In this document: positions 45,821-54,904 of the stretch, piece by piece
How the letters are laid out: every line of letters starts with the position of its first letter
How positions within the stretch are numbered: the stretch's first letter is position 1
Origin: Paraburkholderia sp. D15
GTDB lineage: Bacteria > Pseudomonadota > Gammaproteobacteria > Burkholderiales > Burkholderiaceae
Direction of reading: 5' to 3'
DNA: 64,000 nucleotides
Assembly (NCBI RefSeq): GCF_029910215.1
Contig: NZ_CP110395.1
Coordinates: 2,046,001-2,110,000, forward strand
The notes under the pieces: model-generated
Databases searched by the model: none
Told to the model about the DNA's origin: nothing
The model's input: the letters and a program-made list of their open reading frames with translations, nothing else
Position numbers and translations under genes: made by a program

Positions 45821-46639
45821 ATGAAGACCTGGACTCGCGGCGCGGCTATCGCCGGTCTGCTGCTGGCGCTCACCGGCATCGCGCATGCCGATCAACTCGA
45901 CGACATCAAGAAGGCGGGCGTGCTGCGCGTCGCGACCTTCGACAGCAATCCGCCGTTCGGTTTCGTCGATCCGAAGAGCAACCAGATCGTCGGTCTGGAT
46001 GTCGACTACGCGCGCGCGGTCGCCGCGAAGCTCGGCGTGAAGCTGGAGATCCAGCCCACCAATCCGGCCAACCGGATCGCGTTCCTGAAGTCGAACAAGG
46101 TCGATCTCGTGTTCGCGAACTTCACGATCACGGACGAACGCCGCAAGGAAATCGACTTCAGCACGCCGTATTTCGCGTCGGGCACGCAGTTCATCGCGAA
46201 GAAGGGCGTGCTGAAATCGCCGCAGCAGCTCGCGAGCCTGCGCATCGGCGCGGACAAGGGCACCGCCAACGAGCAGCAGGTGCGCGCGCAGTTCCCGGCC
46301 GCCACCATCGTCGCGTACGACGACACGCCGTTCGCGTTCGCCGCGCTGCGCGCCGGCAACGTGCAGGCGATCACGCAGGACGGCCCGAAGCTGGTCGCGC
46401 TGCTCGCCAACGTGCCGGACAAGGACAGGTACGAGATCCCGCCGTTCACGATTTCCAACGACTATGAAGGCGTGGGCGTGCCGAAGAACCAGCCGCGTCT
46501 GCTGAGCGTGGTCAACGAGACCTTGCAGGATCTGGAAGCGCGGGGCAACGCCGCGAAGATCTACGACCAGTGGTTCGGCCCGAAGAGCCGCGCGCCGCTG
46601 CCGCGTCTGTTCAAGATCGGCGATCCGCAGAAGAGCTGA
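45821..46639 (+). CDS. Amino-acid ABC transporter substrate-binding protein
   Basis: 272 aa. Signal peptide with cleavage after AHA (residues about 1-23), then a bilobed binding protein of the polar amino-acid family (LRVATFDSNPPFGFVDPKSN, VDLVFANFTITDERRKEIDFSTPYF). ATG 45821 is chosen over ATG 45809 because it starts the signal peptide directly. A GC hairpin between this gene and the permease would keep its level above that of the membrane part. Confidence 0.92.
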   Translation: MKTWTRGAAIAGLLLALTGIAHADQLDDIKKAGVLRVATFDSNPPFGFVDPKSNQIVGLDVDYARAVAAKLGVKLEIQPTNPANRIAFLKSNKVDLVFANFTITDERRKEIDFSTPYFASGTQFIAKKGVLKSPQQLASLRIGADKGTANEQQVRAQFPAATIVAYDDTPFAFAALRAGNVQAITQDGPKLVALLANVPDKDRYEIPPFTISNDYEGVGVPKNQPRLLSVVNETLQDLEARGNAAKIYDQWFGPKSRAPLPRLFKIGDPQKS

Positions 46640-46659
46640 GCGTTCCGCCTGGCGTAGTC

Positions 46660-46688
46660 CGGCCCGCCGCGCATTCGACGGCGGGCCG
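46660..46688 (+). terminator. Intercistronic hairpin between binding protein and permease
   Basis: CGGCCCGCCG (46660-46669) pairs with CGGCGGGCCG (46679-46688) over a 9-base loop, followed by a T-rich ATTCATTTTG. Likely partial terminator. Confidence 0.6.
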
Positions 46689-46724
46689 ATTCATTTTGTA
46701 CCGCAATCCGATGGTGTCCCGACG

Positions 46725-47519
46725 ATGACGACCGACACGTGGCTCGAACCGCGTTACGCCGCGTGGATCTGGCATGGCTTCGCGATGACGCTGGCGCTGT
46801 CCGTCTGCGTGATCGTGGCCGCGACGCTGCTGGGCTTCGGGCTGGCACTCGCGCGCAGCGCACGGGCTGCCGCGCCGCGACGCGCGGCGGCCGCTTACGT
46901 GCTGATCTTTCGCAACTCGCCGCTGATCGTGCAACTGCTGTTCTGGTATTTCGGCGCGGCCGCGCTGATGCCTGAGAACGCGATGAGCTGGCTCAACACC
47001 CCGCACGTGGCGACGATTCCGACGTTCATCGGGGCGCTCCCGCTGGGCTGGCCGAGCTTCGAATTCGTGGCCGGCTGGATCGGCCTCACGTGCTACACGA
47101 CCACCTTCATCGGCGAGGAGTTTCGCGCCGGGCTGCGCGGCGTGCGCGACGGCCAGTATCAGGCGGCGGCCGCGCTCGGCCTCACGCGCTTCGCCGCGTT
47201 CCGCCACGTGATCCTGCCGCAGGCAATACGAATCGCGACGCCGCCGCTCGCCGGGCAGTATATGAACGTGGTGAAGAATTCGTCGCTGACCATGGCGATC
47301 GGGCTGGCCGAGTTGTCGTACTCGTCGCGCCAGGTCGAGACGGAGACGCTGAAGACGTTCCAGTCGTTCGGCATGGCGACGCTGCTGTACATGGCGATCA
47401 TCGCGGCGATCGAAATCGCGCTGCTGCTGCGGCGGCGACATGCGACGCAAGGCACGCGGGCCGCGCGGGCCAGGCGTTCGGCGGCCGGCTGGGGCGCGCC
47501 GCGCGGAGGCCGCTCATGA
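46725..47519 (+). CDS. Amino-acid ABC transporter permease
   Basis: 264 aa, about five membrane helices of the His/Glu/Gln permease family. The cytoplasmic EAA loop (GLRGVRDGQYQAAAALGLTRFAAFRHVILPQAIR) is intact. A basic tail with RRRHATQ is longer than usual. The stop overlaps the next start as ATGA, so both permease subunits are made together. Confidence 0.93.
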   Translation: MTTDTWLEPRYAAWIWHGFAMTLALSVCVIVAATLLGFGLALARSARAAAPRRAAAAYVLIFRNSPLIVQLLFWYFGAAALMPENAMSWLNTPHVATIPTFIGALPLGWPSFEFVAGWIGLTCYTTTFIGEEFRAGLRGVRDGQYQAAAALGLTRFAAFRHVILPQAIRIATPPLAGQYMNVVKNSSLTMAIGLAELSYSSRQVETETLKTFQSFGMATLLYMAIIAAIEIALLLRRRHATQGTRAARARRSAAGWGAPRGGRS

Positions 47520-48214
47520 CCGCGCCCGACTGGCTGCCGATTCTGCGCTACCTGCTGCTCGGCACCTTTCCCGACGGCCCGCTCGGCGGCGTCGCGTTGA
47601 CCGTGGTGTTGACGCTGGCCTCGGCGTCGCTGTCGGCGCTGCTCGGCCTCGCCGGCGGCGTGGCGCTGGCGATGACGCGCGGCGCCGCGCATCTGGCCTT
47701 GCTCGTCGTGGTCGGGCTGTTCCGCGCGGTCCCGGTGCTGATGCTGATCTTCTGGACCTTCTTCCTGATGCCGGTGCTGCTGCACGCCGACGTGCCGGGA
47801 CTGGCGACCGTGGTGTGCGCGCTCGCGCTGATCGGCGGGGCGTATCTGTCGCATTCGGTGCATGCGGGGATCGTCGCGATCGGCGATGGGCAATGGCAGG
47901 CCGCGCTGTCGCTCGGCATGACGCGCGGCCAGGCGTTGCGTCATGTGCTGCTGCCGCAGGCGGTGCGGGTGATGACGCCGTCGTTCGTGAACCAGTGGGT
48001 GTCGCTGACCAAGGACACGTCGCTCGCGTATATCGTCGGCGTGCCGGAATTTACCTTCCTCGCCAATCAGATCAATAACCGGCTGATGGTGTATCCGGCG
48101 CAGATCTTCCTGTTCGTCGGGCTCGTCTATCTCGTGCTGTGCTGCGGGTTTCAGTGGGGCGTGACGCGCTTGCTGAACGCGCGTTTCGATACGGCGAGGC
48201 AGCACGGCGGGTAA
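47516..48214 (+). CDS. Amino-acid ABC transporter permease, second subunit
   Basis: 232 aa, same family as the previous gene, with five helices and an EAA loop (VAIGDGQWQAALSLGMTRGQALRHVLLPQAVR). GGAGG lies seven bases before ATG 47516. No ATPase gene follows, so the pair must use an ATPase encoded elsewhere. Confidence 0.93.
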   Translation: MTAPDWLPILRYLLLGTFPDGPLGGVALTVVLTLASASLSALLGLAGGVALAMTRGAAHLALLVVVGLFRAVPVLMLIFWTFFLMPVLLHADVPGLATVVCALALIGGAYLSHSVHAGIVAIGDGQWQAALSLGMTRGQALRHVLLPQAVRVMTPSFVNQWVSLTKDTSLAYIVGVPEFTFLANQINNRLMVYPAQIFLFVGLVYLVLCCGFQWGVTRLLNARFDTARQHGG

Positions 48215-48366
48215 GCGTGCATGGCCGGTGCGTCGCGCGAACGAACCATTAAGAAGACTGGAACGACGCGCCGCCCGGCGCATTTGACGTGGATCAAGGT
48301 GCGCAGGGAGGCGCACTGTTACTGTCGGCGCCATCTCGAAATCGCGCTACAGGTCTTCGTCAAGCC

Positions 48367-51066
48367 ATGGTTCATCACACGCTGGATGTCGAAATAGGGC
48401 AACTGGTCAGCGGCTCGATGCTGGAGTGCCCGCCGCACACGTCCGTCCACGAGGCCGCCCGCCGCATGGCCGACGAACGGCGCAGCGCGATCGTCGTGAT
48501 GGACGGCGCGCGCGCCGTCGGCATCTGGACCGAGCACGACGCGCTCGCGCTCGCCGACGAACCCGATCGGACCGATATCCGCAATATGCCGGTCGAGGCG
48601 GTGATGAGCCGCCCGGTGATCGCGCTGCCTGGCCACACTCGTCTTGGCGACGCCGCGTTGCAGTTCCGCAGCGGCGGCATCCGCCATTGCCTCGTGACCG
48701 ACGAGCGCGGGCATTCGCTCGGCATTCTCACGCAGACCGACTTCGTGATGAATCAGGGCGCCGAGTTCTTTCTGCGGATGAAGACGATCGATTCGGTCAA
48801 CGCGGCCGCGCCGGTGCTGGTCGATCACGAACTGAGCGTGAAGGATGCGATGCGTCTGATGCGCGCGCAACGATTGAGCGCGGTCGTGGTCGCGTATCCG
48901 GATGGCGTGCATGGGATTCTGACCGAGCGCGACATCGTCGGGCTGGTGGCGAACGGTTCGCTCGACGATGCGCCGGAGCGGTTCGCGGCGGGGCCGGCGC
49001 AAGGCATCGTCAATGCCAATGCCAACGCCACCGTCGGCTTCCACGCGAGCCGTCCGCTGCGCTGCCTGCGCCAGTCGCAGAGCCTTTACGCCGCGCGTCA
49101 GTATCTGATCGAACACCGGATGCGGCACGTCGGCATTCTCGATCAGCACGACGCGCTGGTCGGCGTGCTCGGTCTCGCGGACATCCTCGACGACATCGAG
49201 CACGAGTATGTGCAGGAGTTGCAGATCGCGCTGCGCGAACGCGACGACGCGTTGTTCGAGTCGCGCTACAACCTGCGTCTGGCCGACCGGGTCGTCGAAT
49301 CGTCGCTGGACGGCGTGATGGTCACGGATCTGAACGGCACCATCGAACGCGTCAACCCGGCCTTCACCCGCCTGACCGGCTACGCGAAAGCCGAGGTGGT
49401 CGGGCGCAATGCGAACCTGCTGAGTTCCGGCCGTCAGGCGGCGGGCTTCTATCGCGCGCTATGGGAGAGTCTGCGCGAACACGGGCACTGGCAGGGCGAA
49501 ATCTGGAACCGCAAGAAAAGCGGCGAACTGTACCTCGAATATCTATCGATCTCCGGCATCTGCGACGAGAGCGGCCGCTACACGCATTACGCGGCGATTT
49601 TTTCCGACATCACCGGGCGACGCCTCGCCGAGGAACGCCTCAGCTATCTCGCCACCCACGACGCGCTCACCGGGCTGCCCAACCGCACGCTGTTCAGCGA
49701 ACGGCTCGAACACGCGATGGCGCGTGCGCAACGCGCCGGCAAGCGGGTCGCGGTGATGTTCGTGGACCTCGACCGCTTCAAGCTGATCAACGACACGCTC
49801 GGCCACGGCATCGGCGATGAAACGTTGAAGGTGATCGCCGGGCGCTTGCGTCACGGCGTGCGCGAAACCGATACGGTCGCGCGGCTTGGCGGCGACGAGT
49901 TCACGATCGTCGCCGAGGATATCGAGGATATTCGCGACGTCGGCCGGATCGCGCAGTCGCTGCTGGAGGTGATCGGCCGGCCGGTGAGCGTCGGCGCGCA
50001 GAGCGTGTTCGTCACGCCGAGCATCGGCATCAGCATGTTTCCCGACGACGGCGCCGATCCGAAACAACTGCTGATGCAGGCCGACCGCGCGATGTACGAA
50101 GCGAAGGAAGTCGGCAAGAACAACTTCCAGTTCTTCGCGGCGACCATGACCTCGTCCGCGAAGGAGCGCATCGTGCTCGAAGGCGAATTGCGCGAGGCGC
50201 TGCTGAACGGCGAATTCCGTCTGCATTACCAGCCCGAGTACGACCTGCGCAGCGGCGCGCTGACGGGTGTGGAGGCGCTGATCCGCTGGCAGCATCCGCG
50301 GCGCGGGCTGGTCGGGCCGGACCAGTTCATTCCGGCCGCCGAGGAGTCGGCGCTGATCGTGCCGATCGGCGGCTGGGTGTTGCGCGAGGCGTGCCGTCAG
50401 GCGCGCGCGTGGCTCGACGAGGGCTTCGAGTTCGGCCGCATCGCCGTCAATCTGTCGGGCAAGCAATGCCGCCACGATGGTTTCCTGCACGAGCTGGCCG
50501 GCGTGCTGAGCGACACCGGACTACCGGCGCGGCGGCTGCAGTTCGAACTCGTCGAAAGCATGGCGATGACCGGCCGCGACGAAACCGCCGCGTTGCTCGG
50601 CGAGCTGGCGCGGCGCGGCATCAGCCTCGCGATCGACGACTTCGGCACCGGCTATTCGGCGTTCGCGTATCTGCAGAGTCTGCCGGTCGATACGCTGAAG
50701 ATCGACCGCTCGTTTCTCGCGCAGATCGGCGAGCGGATCGATGCGCCGATCGACGAGCGCGAGGCGGGCGCTGCCGACGGCGCGATCGTGCGGGCCATCG
50801 TCGCGATGGCGAAGGCGCTGGGCATCACGGTGGTCGCCGAGGGGGTGGAGTACGACGCGCAGTGGCGCTTCCTGCGCGAGATCGGTTGCGACCGGGTGCA
50901 GGGGTATCTGCTCGGCCGGCCGGTGCCGGCGGAGCGGTTGGCGCGCGGCGCGCGCGTCGGCGGGGCAGAAAGCGGAGCAGAAAGCGGGGCGGGGAACGTG
51001 GCGGGAAACGTGGCGAAAAGCGACGCGAAAAGCGGCGTCGCCCTCACCGCATCGGCACAGGCTTGA
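48367..51066 (+). CDS. CBS(4)-PAS-GGDEF-EAL c-di-GMP signalling protein
   Basis: 899 aa. Two CBS pairs (about residues 10-130 and 140-280) are followed by a PAS domain (about 305-420), GGDEF (about 430-595) with intact RLGGDEF and inhibitory RETD site, and EAL (about 605-860) with all phosphodiesterase residues visible (EALIRW, VNLSGKQ, ELVES, DDFGTGYS, KIDRSF, AEGVE). It can in principle both make and break c-di-GMP, with adenine-nucleotide sensing by CBS and redox or ligand sensing by PAS. A Gly/Ala/Lys repeat tail ends it. ATG 48367 chosen; a GTG at 48289 would add 26 residues. Confidence 0.92.
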   Translation: MVHHTLDVEIGQLVSGSMLECPPHTSVHEAARRMADERRSAIVVMDGARAVGIWTEHDALALADEPDRTDIRNMPVEAVMSRPVIALPGHTRLGDAALQFRSGGIRHCLVTDERGHSLGILTQTDFVMNQGAEFFLRMKTIDSVNAAAPVLVDHELSVKDAMRLMRAQRLSAVVVAYPDGVHGILTERDIVGLVANGSLDDAPERFAAGPAQGIVNANANATVGFHASRPLRCLRQSQSLYAARQYLIEHRMRHVGILDQHDALVGVLGLADILDDIEHEYVQELQIALRERDDALFESRYNLRLADRVVESSLDGVMVTDLNGTIERVNPAFTRLTGYAKAEVVGRNANLLSSGRQAAGFYRALWESLREHGHWQGEIWNRKKSGELYLEYLSISGICDESGRYTHYAAIFSDITGRRLAEERLSYLATHDALTGLPNRTLFSERLEHAMARAQRAGKRVAVMFVDLDRFKLINDTLGHGIGDETLKVIAGRLRHGVRETDTVARLGGDEFTIVAEDIEDIRDVGRIAQSLLEVIGRPVSVGAQSVFVTPSIGISMFPDDGADPKQLLMQADRAMYEAKEVGKNNFQFFAATMTSSAKERIVLEGELREALLNGEFRLHYQPEYDLRSGALTGVEALIRWQHPRRGLVGPDQFIPAAEESALIVPIGGWVLREACRQARAWLDEGFEFGRIAVNLSGKQCRHDGFLHELAGVLSDTGLPARRLQFELVESMAMTGRDETAALLGELARRGISLAIDDFGTGYSAFAYLQSLPVDTLKIDRSFLAQIGERIDAPIDEREAGAADGAIVRAIVAMAKALGITVVAEGVEYDAQWRFLREIGCDRVQGYLLGRPVPAERLARGARVGGAESGAESGAGNVAGNVAKSDAKSGVALTASAQA

Positions 51067-51167
51067 CCGGCCCGGCAGAACGGGCGGCAAGCACCGGACA
51101 CGCGGAATCACAAGGCAGAGCGAACAGGCCGAGCCGGTAGAACCACAGGCAGAACCAGGGCACAACC

Positions 51168-52898
51168 ATGCGCGAGAATCTCCCCGTCACCGACGACGAA
51201 TACGTGCTGTCCGGACAGGACGTGATCATCACCCGCACCGATCTGCAAGGCCGCATCGTGTACGCGAACGAAGCGTTCCTGCGCAGCAGCGGCTATCCGC
51301 ATGCCGAGGTGATCGGCGCGCCGCAGAATATCGTCCGTCATCCGGAGATGCCGGAGGAAGCGTATCGCGACCTGTGGGACACGATCGGCCGCGACCGGCC
51401 GTGGACCGGCGTAGTGAAAAATCGCCGCAAGCAGGGCGGTTTTTACTGGGTGCTCGCGAACGTGACGCCGGTGTTCGAACGCGGCGAGAAGGTCGGCTAC
51501 ATGTCGGTGCGCACCAAACCGACAGCCGTGCAGATCGCGCGCGCCACGCGGCTCTATGCGAAGCTCGCCGCGCCTCGCGGCCGGCATCTGCGGCTGGCGG
51601 GCGGCACGCTGGTGCGTAACGGCGTCGCGGGGCTGGCCGACCGGCTGCTGCGCCTGCCGGTCAATCTGCGCGTGTGGGCCACCATGGCGGCGTTGATCGC
51701 GGTGATCGTGCTGGAGGCGTGTGTCGCGAGCGGCGTGTTCCTGGCGCATGGGTGGACGGCGGCATCGTCGCCGGCCGGGGCCGCCTCGCAAGCCGCGCGG
51801 CTCTGGCAGGCGTGGCTGCTCGCGGGCGCCGGCGGCGGTGTCGCGATCGCGTGCGGAATCTATCTGACGCGCAATCTGCTGATGCCCTTGCAGGCGCTCA
51901 ACGCGGGCGCGCTGAGCGTGTTGAACGGGCACATCCAGCAGGCCTTTCCCGAGCGCGGCGACGCGCAGACGCGCATGCTCGGCCGCATGCTGAACCAGAT
52001 GAACGCGAAGCTGGTCGGCGTGCTGATCGACGCCAAGCTGTCCATCGACGCGATCCGCGACAAGACCCACGAGTTCGCGCGCGGCAACGGCGACCTCGCC
52101 ACTCGTACCGACGAGCAGGCGAGCGCGATCGAACAGACCACCGCGAGCCTCGCCGAAATCACCGAGACCGCCGAACAGAACGCGCTCGGCGCGGAGCGCG
52201 CGAATACCTCCGGCCGCCAGACCGCCGAATCCGCCGAAGTCGCGGCCGGCGAAGTGCAGAAGACCGTCGCCGTGATGGAGCGCGTGCGCGAGCATTCGCG
52301 CAAGATTTCGGACATCACGTCGGTGATCGATGCGATCGCGTTTCAGACCAACATCATCGCGTTGAACGCGTCGGTGGAAGCGGCGCGCGCCGGCCAGTAC
52401 GGGCGCGGCTTCGCGGTGGTGGCCTCGGAGGTGCGCAGTCTCGCGCAGCGCGCGGCCGGCGCGGCGAAGGAGATCAAGAACCTGATCGAAACGTCGTTGC
52501 AGACCGTCACCACGGCCACGCAGACGGCCGCGCGCGCGGGCGAAACCATGAACACCGTCGAGCAGACGGTCACGCAGTTGACCCGCACGCTGTACGACAT
52601 CGCGCTCGCGAGCCGCGGGCAGAGCGTGCAGATCGCGCAGATCAACGAGGCGGTCGGGCAGGTGGCCGGCCTCACGCAGCGCAACGCGGCGCTGGTCGAG
52701 CAGTCGGCGGTGGCGTCGAGCGATCTGCAGCAGCAGACACAGTCGATGGAGACGGCGATGAGTATTTTCGATTTGCGCGGCGACACGCCGGAGCGGCCGG
52801 AGGGCGCGCAGTCTCAGCCCGAACTGCTTGCCCGCAACCAGCCCAGCAAGGGCCGCAACTTCTCCCGGTACTCGTTGCGCGGCGGGTGCACGAGGTAG
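51168..52898 (+). CDS. PAS-containing methyl-accepting chemotaxis protein (Aer-like)
   Basis: 576 aa. N-terminal PAS (about residues 15-120) with the Aer-type N-V-K-N-R-R pattern (VVKNRRKQGGFYWV) near the FAD site, two membrane helices (about 168-190 and 208-230), a HAMP-like linker, and a methyl-accepting domain (about 310-530) with tip motif DAIAFQTNIIALNASVEAARAG. It should sense energy or redox state and steer flagellar motion. It ends 85 bp inside the convergent LysR gene. No CheA/CheW genes nearby. Confidence 0.93.
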   Translation: MRENLPVTDDEYVLSGQDVIITRTDLQGRIVYANEAFLRSSGYPHAEVIGAPQNIVRHPEMPEEAYRDLWDTIGRDRPWTGVVKNRRKQGGFYWVLANVTPVFERGEKVGYMSVRTKPTAVQIARATRLYAKLAAPRGRHLRLAGGTLVRNGVAGLADRLLRLPVNLRVWATMAALIAVIVLEACVASGVFLAHGWTAASSPAGAASQAARLWQAWLLAGAGGGVAIACGIYLTRNLLMPLQALNAGALSVLNGHIQQAFPERGDAQTRMLGRMLNQMNAKLVGVLIDAKLSIDAIRDKTHEFARGNGDLATRTDEQASAIEQTTASLAEITETAEQNALGAERANTSGRQTAESAEVAAGEVQKTVAVMERVREHSRKISDITSVIDAIAFQTNIIALNASVEAARAGQYGRGFAVVASEVRSLAQRAAGAAKEIKNLIETSLQTVTTATQTAARAGETMNTVEQTVTQLTRTLYDIALASRGQSVQIAQINEAVGQVAGLTQRNAALVEQSAVASSDLQQQTQSMETAMSIFDLRGDTPERPEGAQSQPELLARNQPSKGRNFSRYSLRGGCTR

Positions 52899-53701
52899 TA
52901 CCCCGCGCCCGTCTCCACGATCCGCTCGAACGGTGTCACCAGCGAGCCGTTCGCCAGATTTTCCTCGACCAGGTTCAGATCGCCGAGCGCGACGCCTAGG
53001 CCGCGCACCGCCGCGCTGAACGCGAGGTCGAGCGTATCGAAGACCTGCTCGCGATACGTATGCGCGGCGAGGTTGCCTTCCTGCTGCAGCCACATCATCC
53101 AGCCACGCCGGCCGAAACTCGAATGCAGCAGCGTGTGCTGTTTCAGATCCTCGGGCACGGCCAGCGGCGGCGTGCCGTTCGCGATCTGCGGCGAGCAGAC
53201 CGGCGTGAGCCGCTCGCGCATCAGACAGGTCGATTCGAGTCCTTCCCAGTTGCCGGTGCCGAACAGGATCGCCGCGTCGAGCGTGCCTTCGCCGAAATTG
53301 GTGGGCAGGAACCACGCGGTGTCGATGTTCAATTGCGTGCCCGGCACCTGCGCGTAGAAGTCGGACAGGCGCGGCAGCAGCCAGCGCGTGGCGAGCGTGG
53401 GCGTGACGCGCAGCGTGATGGTCTGGCCGCCGGTGTTCGCGATGTGCATGGAGCGCCGCGCGGTGGCAAGTAGTTCCTCGACGATCGGCACGAGCCGCTG
53501 ACAGGCGGACGTGGGCACCACCATGCGCGTGTGCCGCACGAACAACGCGCAGCCGAAATACTCCTCGATCTGCTGGATGTGCCGGCTGACCGCGCTCTGG
53601 CTCAGGAACAGCTGCTGCGACGCGGCCGTGAAATTGCCGCAGCGCGCGACCACCAGCAGCGTTTGCAGCACGTTGAACGGCGGATAGCGTTCGATCTTCA
53701 T
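52814..53701 (-). CDS. LysR-family transcriptional regulator (GcvA-like)
   Basis: 295 aa. HTH in residues 1-65 (FNVLQTLLVVARCGNFTAASQQLFLSQSAVSRHIQQIE) and an effector domain with the GcvA-type IANTGGQTITLRVTPTLATRWLLPRL. Divergent from the first NodB-fold hydrolase gene at 53903, so its likely targets are the hydrolase and MmgE/PrpD genes. Its 3' end overlaps the chemoreceptor gene by 85 bp. Confidence 0.9.
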   Translation of the reverse strand: MKIERYPPFNVLQTLLVVARCGNFTAASQQLFLSQSAVSRHIQQIEEYFGCALFVRHTRMVVPTSACQRLVPIVEELLATARRSMHIANTGGQTITLRVTPTLATRWLLPRLSDFYAQVPGTQLNIDTAWFLPTNFGEGTLDAAILFGTGNWEGLESTCLMRERLTPVCSPQIANGTPPLAVPEDLKQHTLLHSSFGRRGWMMWLQQEGNLAAHTYREQVFDTLDLAFSAAVRGLGVALGDLNLVEENLANGSLVTPFERIVETGAGYYLVHPPRNEYREKLRPLLGWLRASSSG

Positions 53702-53902
53702 TTATGCACATCTCGCATGGTAACCATGAGATTTTACCGTTTGTCGGCGGTAATTTGGCGGCCTTAAATCGGACTCAGGTTCTGCATGACGGCGTGTTTC
53801 AGGCGCCGTCGCGGATGCATCGTCGTACCTGAAAAGTCAGGCGCGGCAAAGGCCGGCAAGATGTCGCGCCGGTCTGGACGAGCGATTTGAGGGAGCTTTC
53901 GC

Positions 53903-54904
53903 ATGACCCATCCGGGGTTTGCGCCGCACGCGGGGGAGCCTCCGCGTCCGGCATCCATTCATGCACACGGTGGAAATGGGGCCGGGAGTGCGGCCGGGAG
54001 TGCGGCCGAGCCTGGCGACGATGCCAACGCCGCGCGCCGCGCGCCGCGCTGGCCCGACGCGCACCGCTCATGCGTCGCGCTGGCGTTCGATCTCGACGGT
54101 CCCACCGGCGACGCGATGCTCGACGGTTCGATCTGGCGCAACCCCGCGTATTTCACGCTCGGCAGCTACGGACCGTGGCGCGCGCTGGGGCGTTTGCTCG
54201 ACATGCTGAACGAGCGCCGCGTGCCCGCGACCTTCTTCGTGCCCGCGTGGGTCGTCGAAAACTGGCCGCGCCAATGCGCGGCGATCCTCGAAGGCGGCCA
54301 TGAAATCGGCTATCACGGTTACCGTCACGAAGCCTTCTGGACGCTCGACGCCGCCGGCCAGCGCGCGGTGATGGCGCGTTCGGCGGAGGTCTTCGAGCGT
54401 TACCTCGGCATGCGTCCGGTGGGCTTTCGCACGCCGTCGGGCGACTGGGGCAAGGACACGATCCGCGTGCTGCTCGAAGCCGGCGTGCGCTATTCGAGTT
54501 CGATGCGCGGCGACGACCGCCCGTATCTGCTGCGCGCGCCGGGCATCGCCGAGCCGATGGTGGAAATCCCCGGCCGCTGGGAACTGGACGATTACGCGTC
54601 GCTCGCGTATCACCGCAAGCCGGATTTCCCGGCGAGCCTGGACCGCATCGCCAGCTACGACACCACGTTCGACAACTGGCGCCGCGAATTCGACGGCTCG
54701 CATCGCGACGGACTCTGTTTGACCACGCTGTTTCATCCGAAGGTATCCGGCAAGCCGGGCCGTATCGCGCTGCTCGACAAACTGCTCGACCACATGCACG
54801 CGCAGGGCGACGTGTGGTTCGCGACCTGTCGCGACGTCGCGCAACACTGGCTCGATGTCAATGAAGTTGCGGCGCAGGCCGGCGAACGGGGGCTGCGCGC
54901 ATGA
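53903..54904 (+). CDS. Polysaccharide-deacetylase (NodB) family hydrolase, metal site present
   Basis: 333 aa. A low-complexity leader (1-50) precedes a NodB fold. First acidic motif FDLDGPTGD, zinc-site HGYRHE within GHEIGYHGYRHE, and later FRTPSGDWG are present. Close to the PuuE/allantoinase-like branch, which hydrolyses amides of small cyclic ureides, rather than true chitin deacetylases. GAGGGAG lies seven bases before ATG 53903. Its stop overlaps the next gene as ATGA. Confidence 0.85.
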   Translation: MTHPGFAPHAGEPPRPASIHAHGGNGAGSAAGSAAEPGDDANAARRAPRWPDAHRSCVALAFDLDGPTGDAMLDGSIWRNPAYFTLGSYGPWRALGRLLDMLNERRVPATFFVPAWVVENWPRQCAAILEGGHEIGYHGYRHEAFWTLDAAGQRAVMARSAEVFERYLGMRPVGFRTPSGDWGKDTIRVLLEAGVRYSSSMRGDDRPYLLRAPGIAEPMVEIPGRWELDDYASLAYHRKPDFPASLDRIASYDTTFDNWRREFDGSHRDGLCLTTLFHPKVSGKPGRIALLDKLLDHMHAQGDVWFATCRDVAQHWLDVNEVAAQAGERGLRA

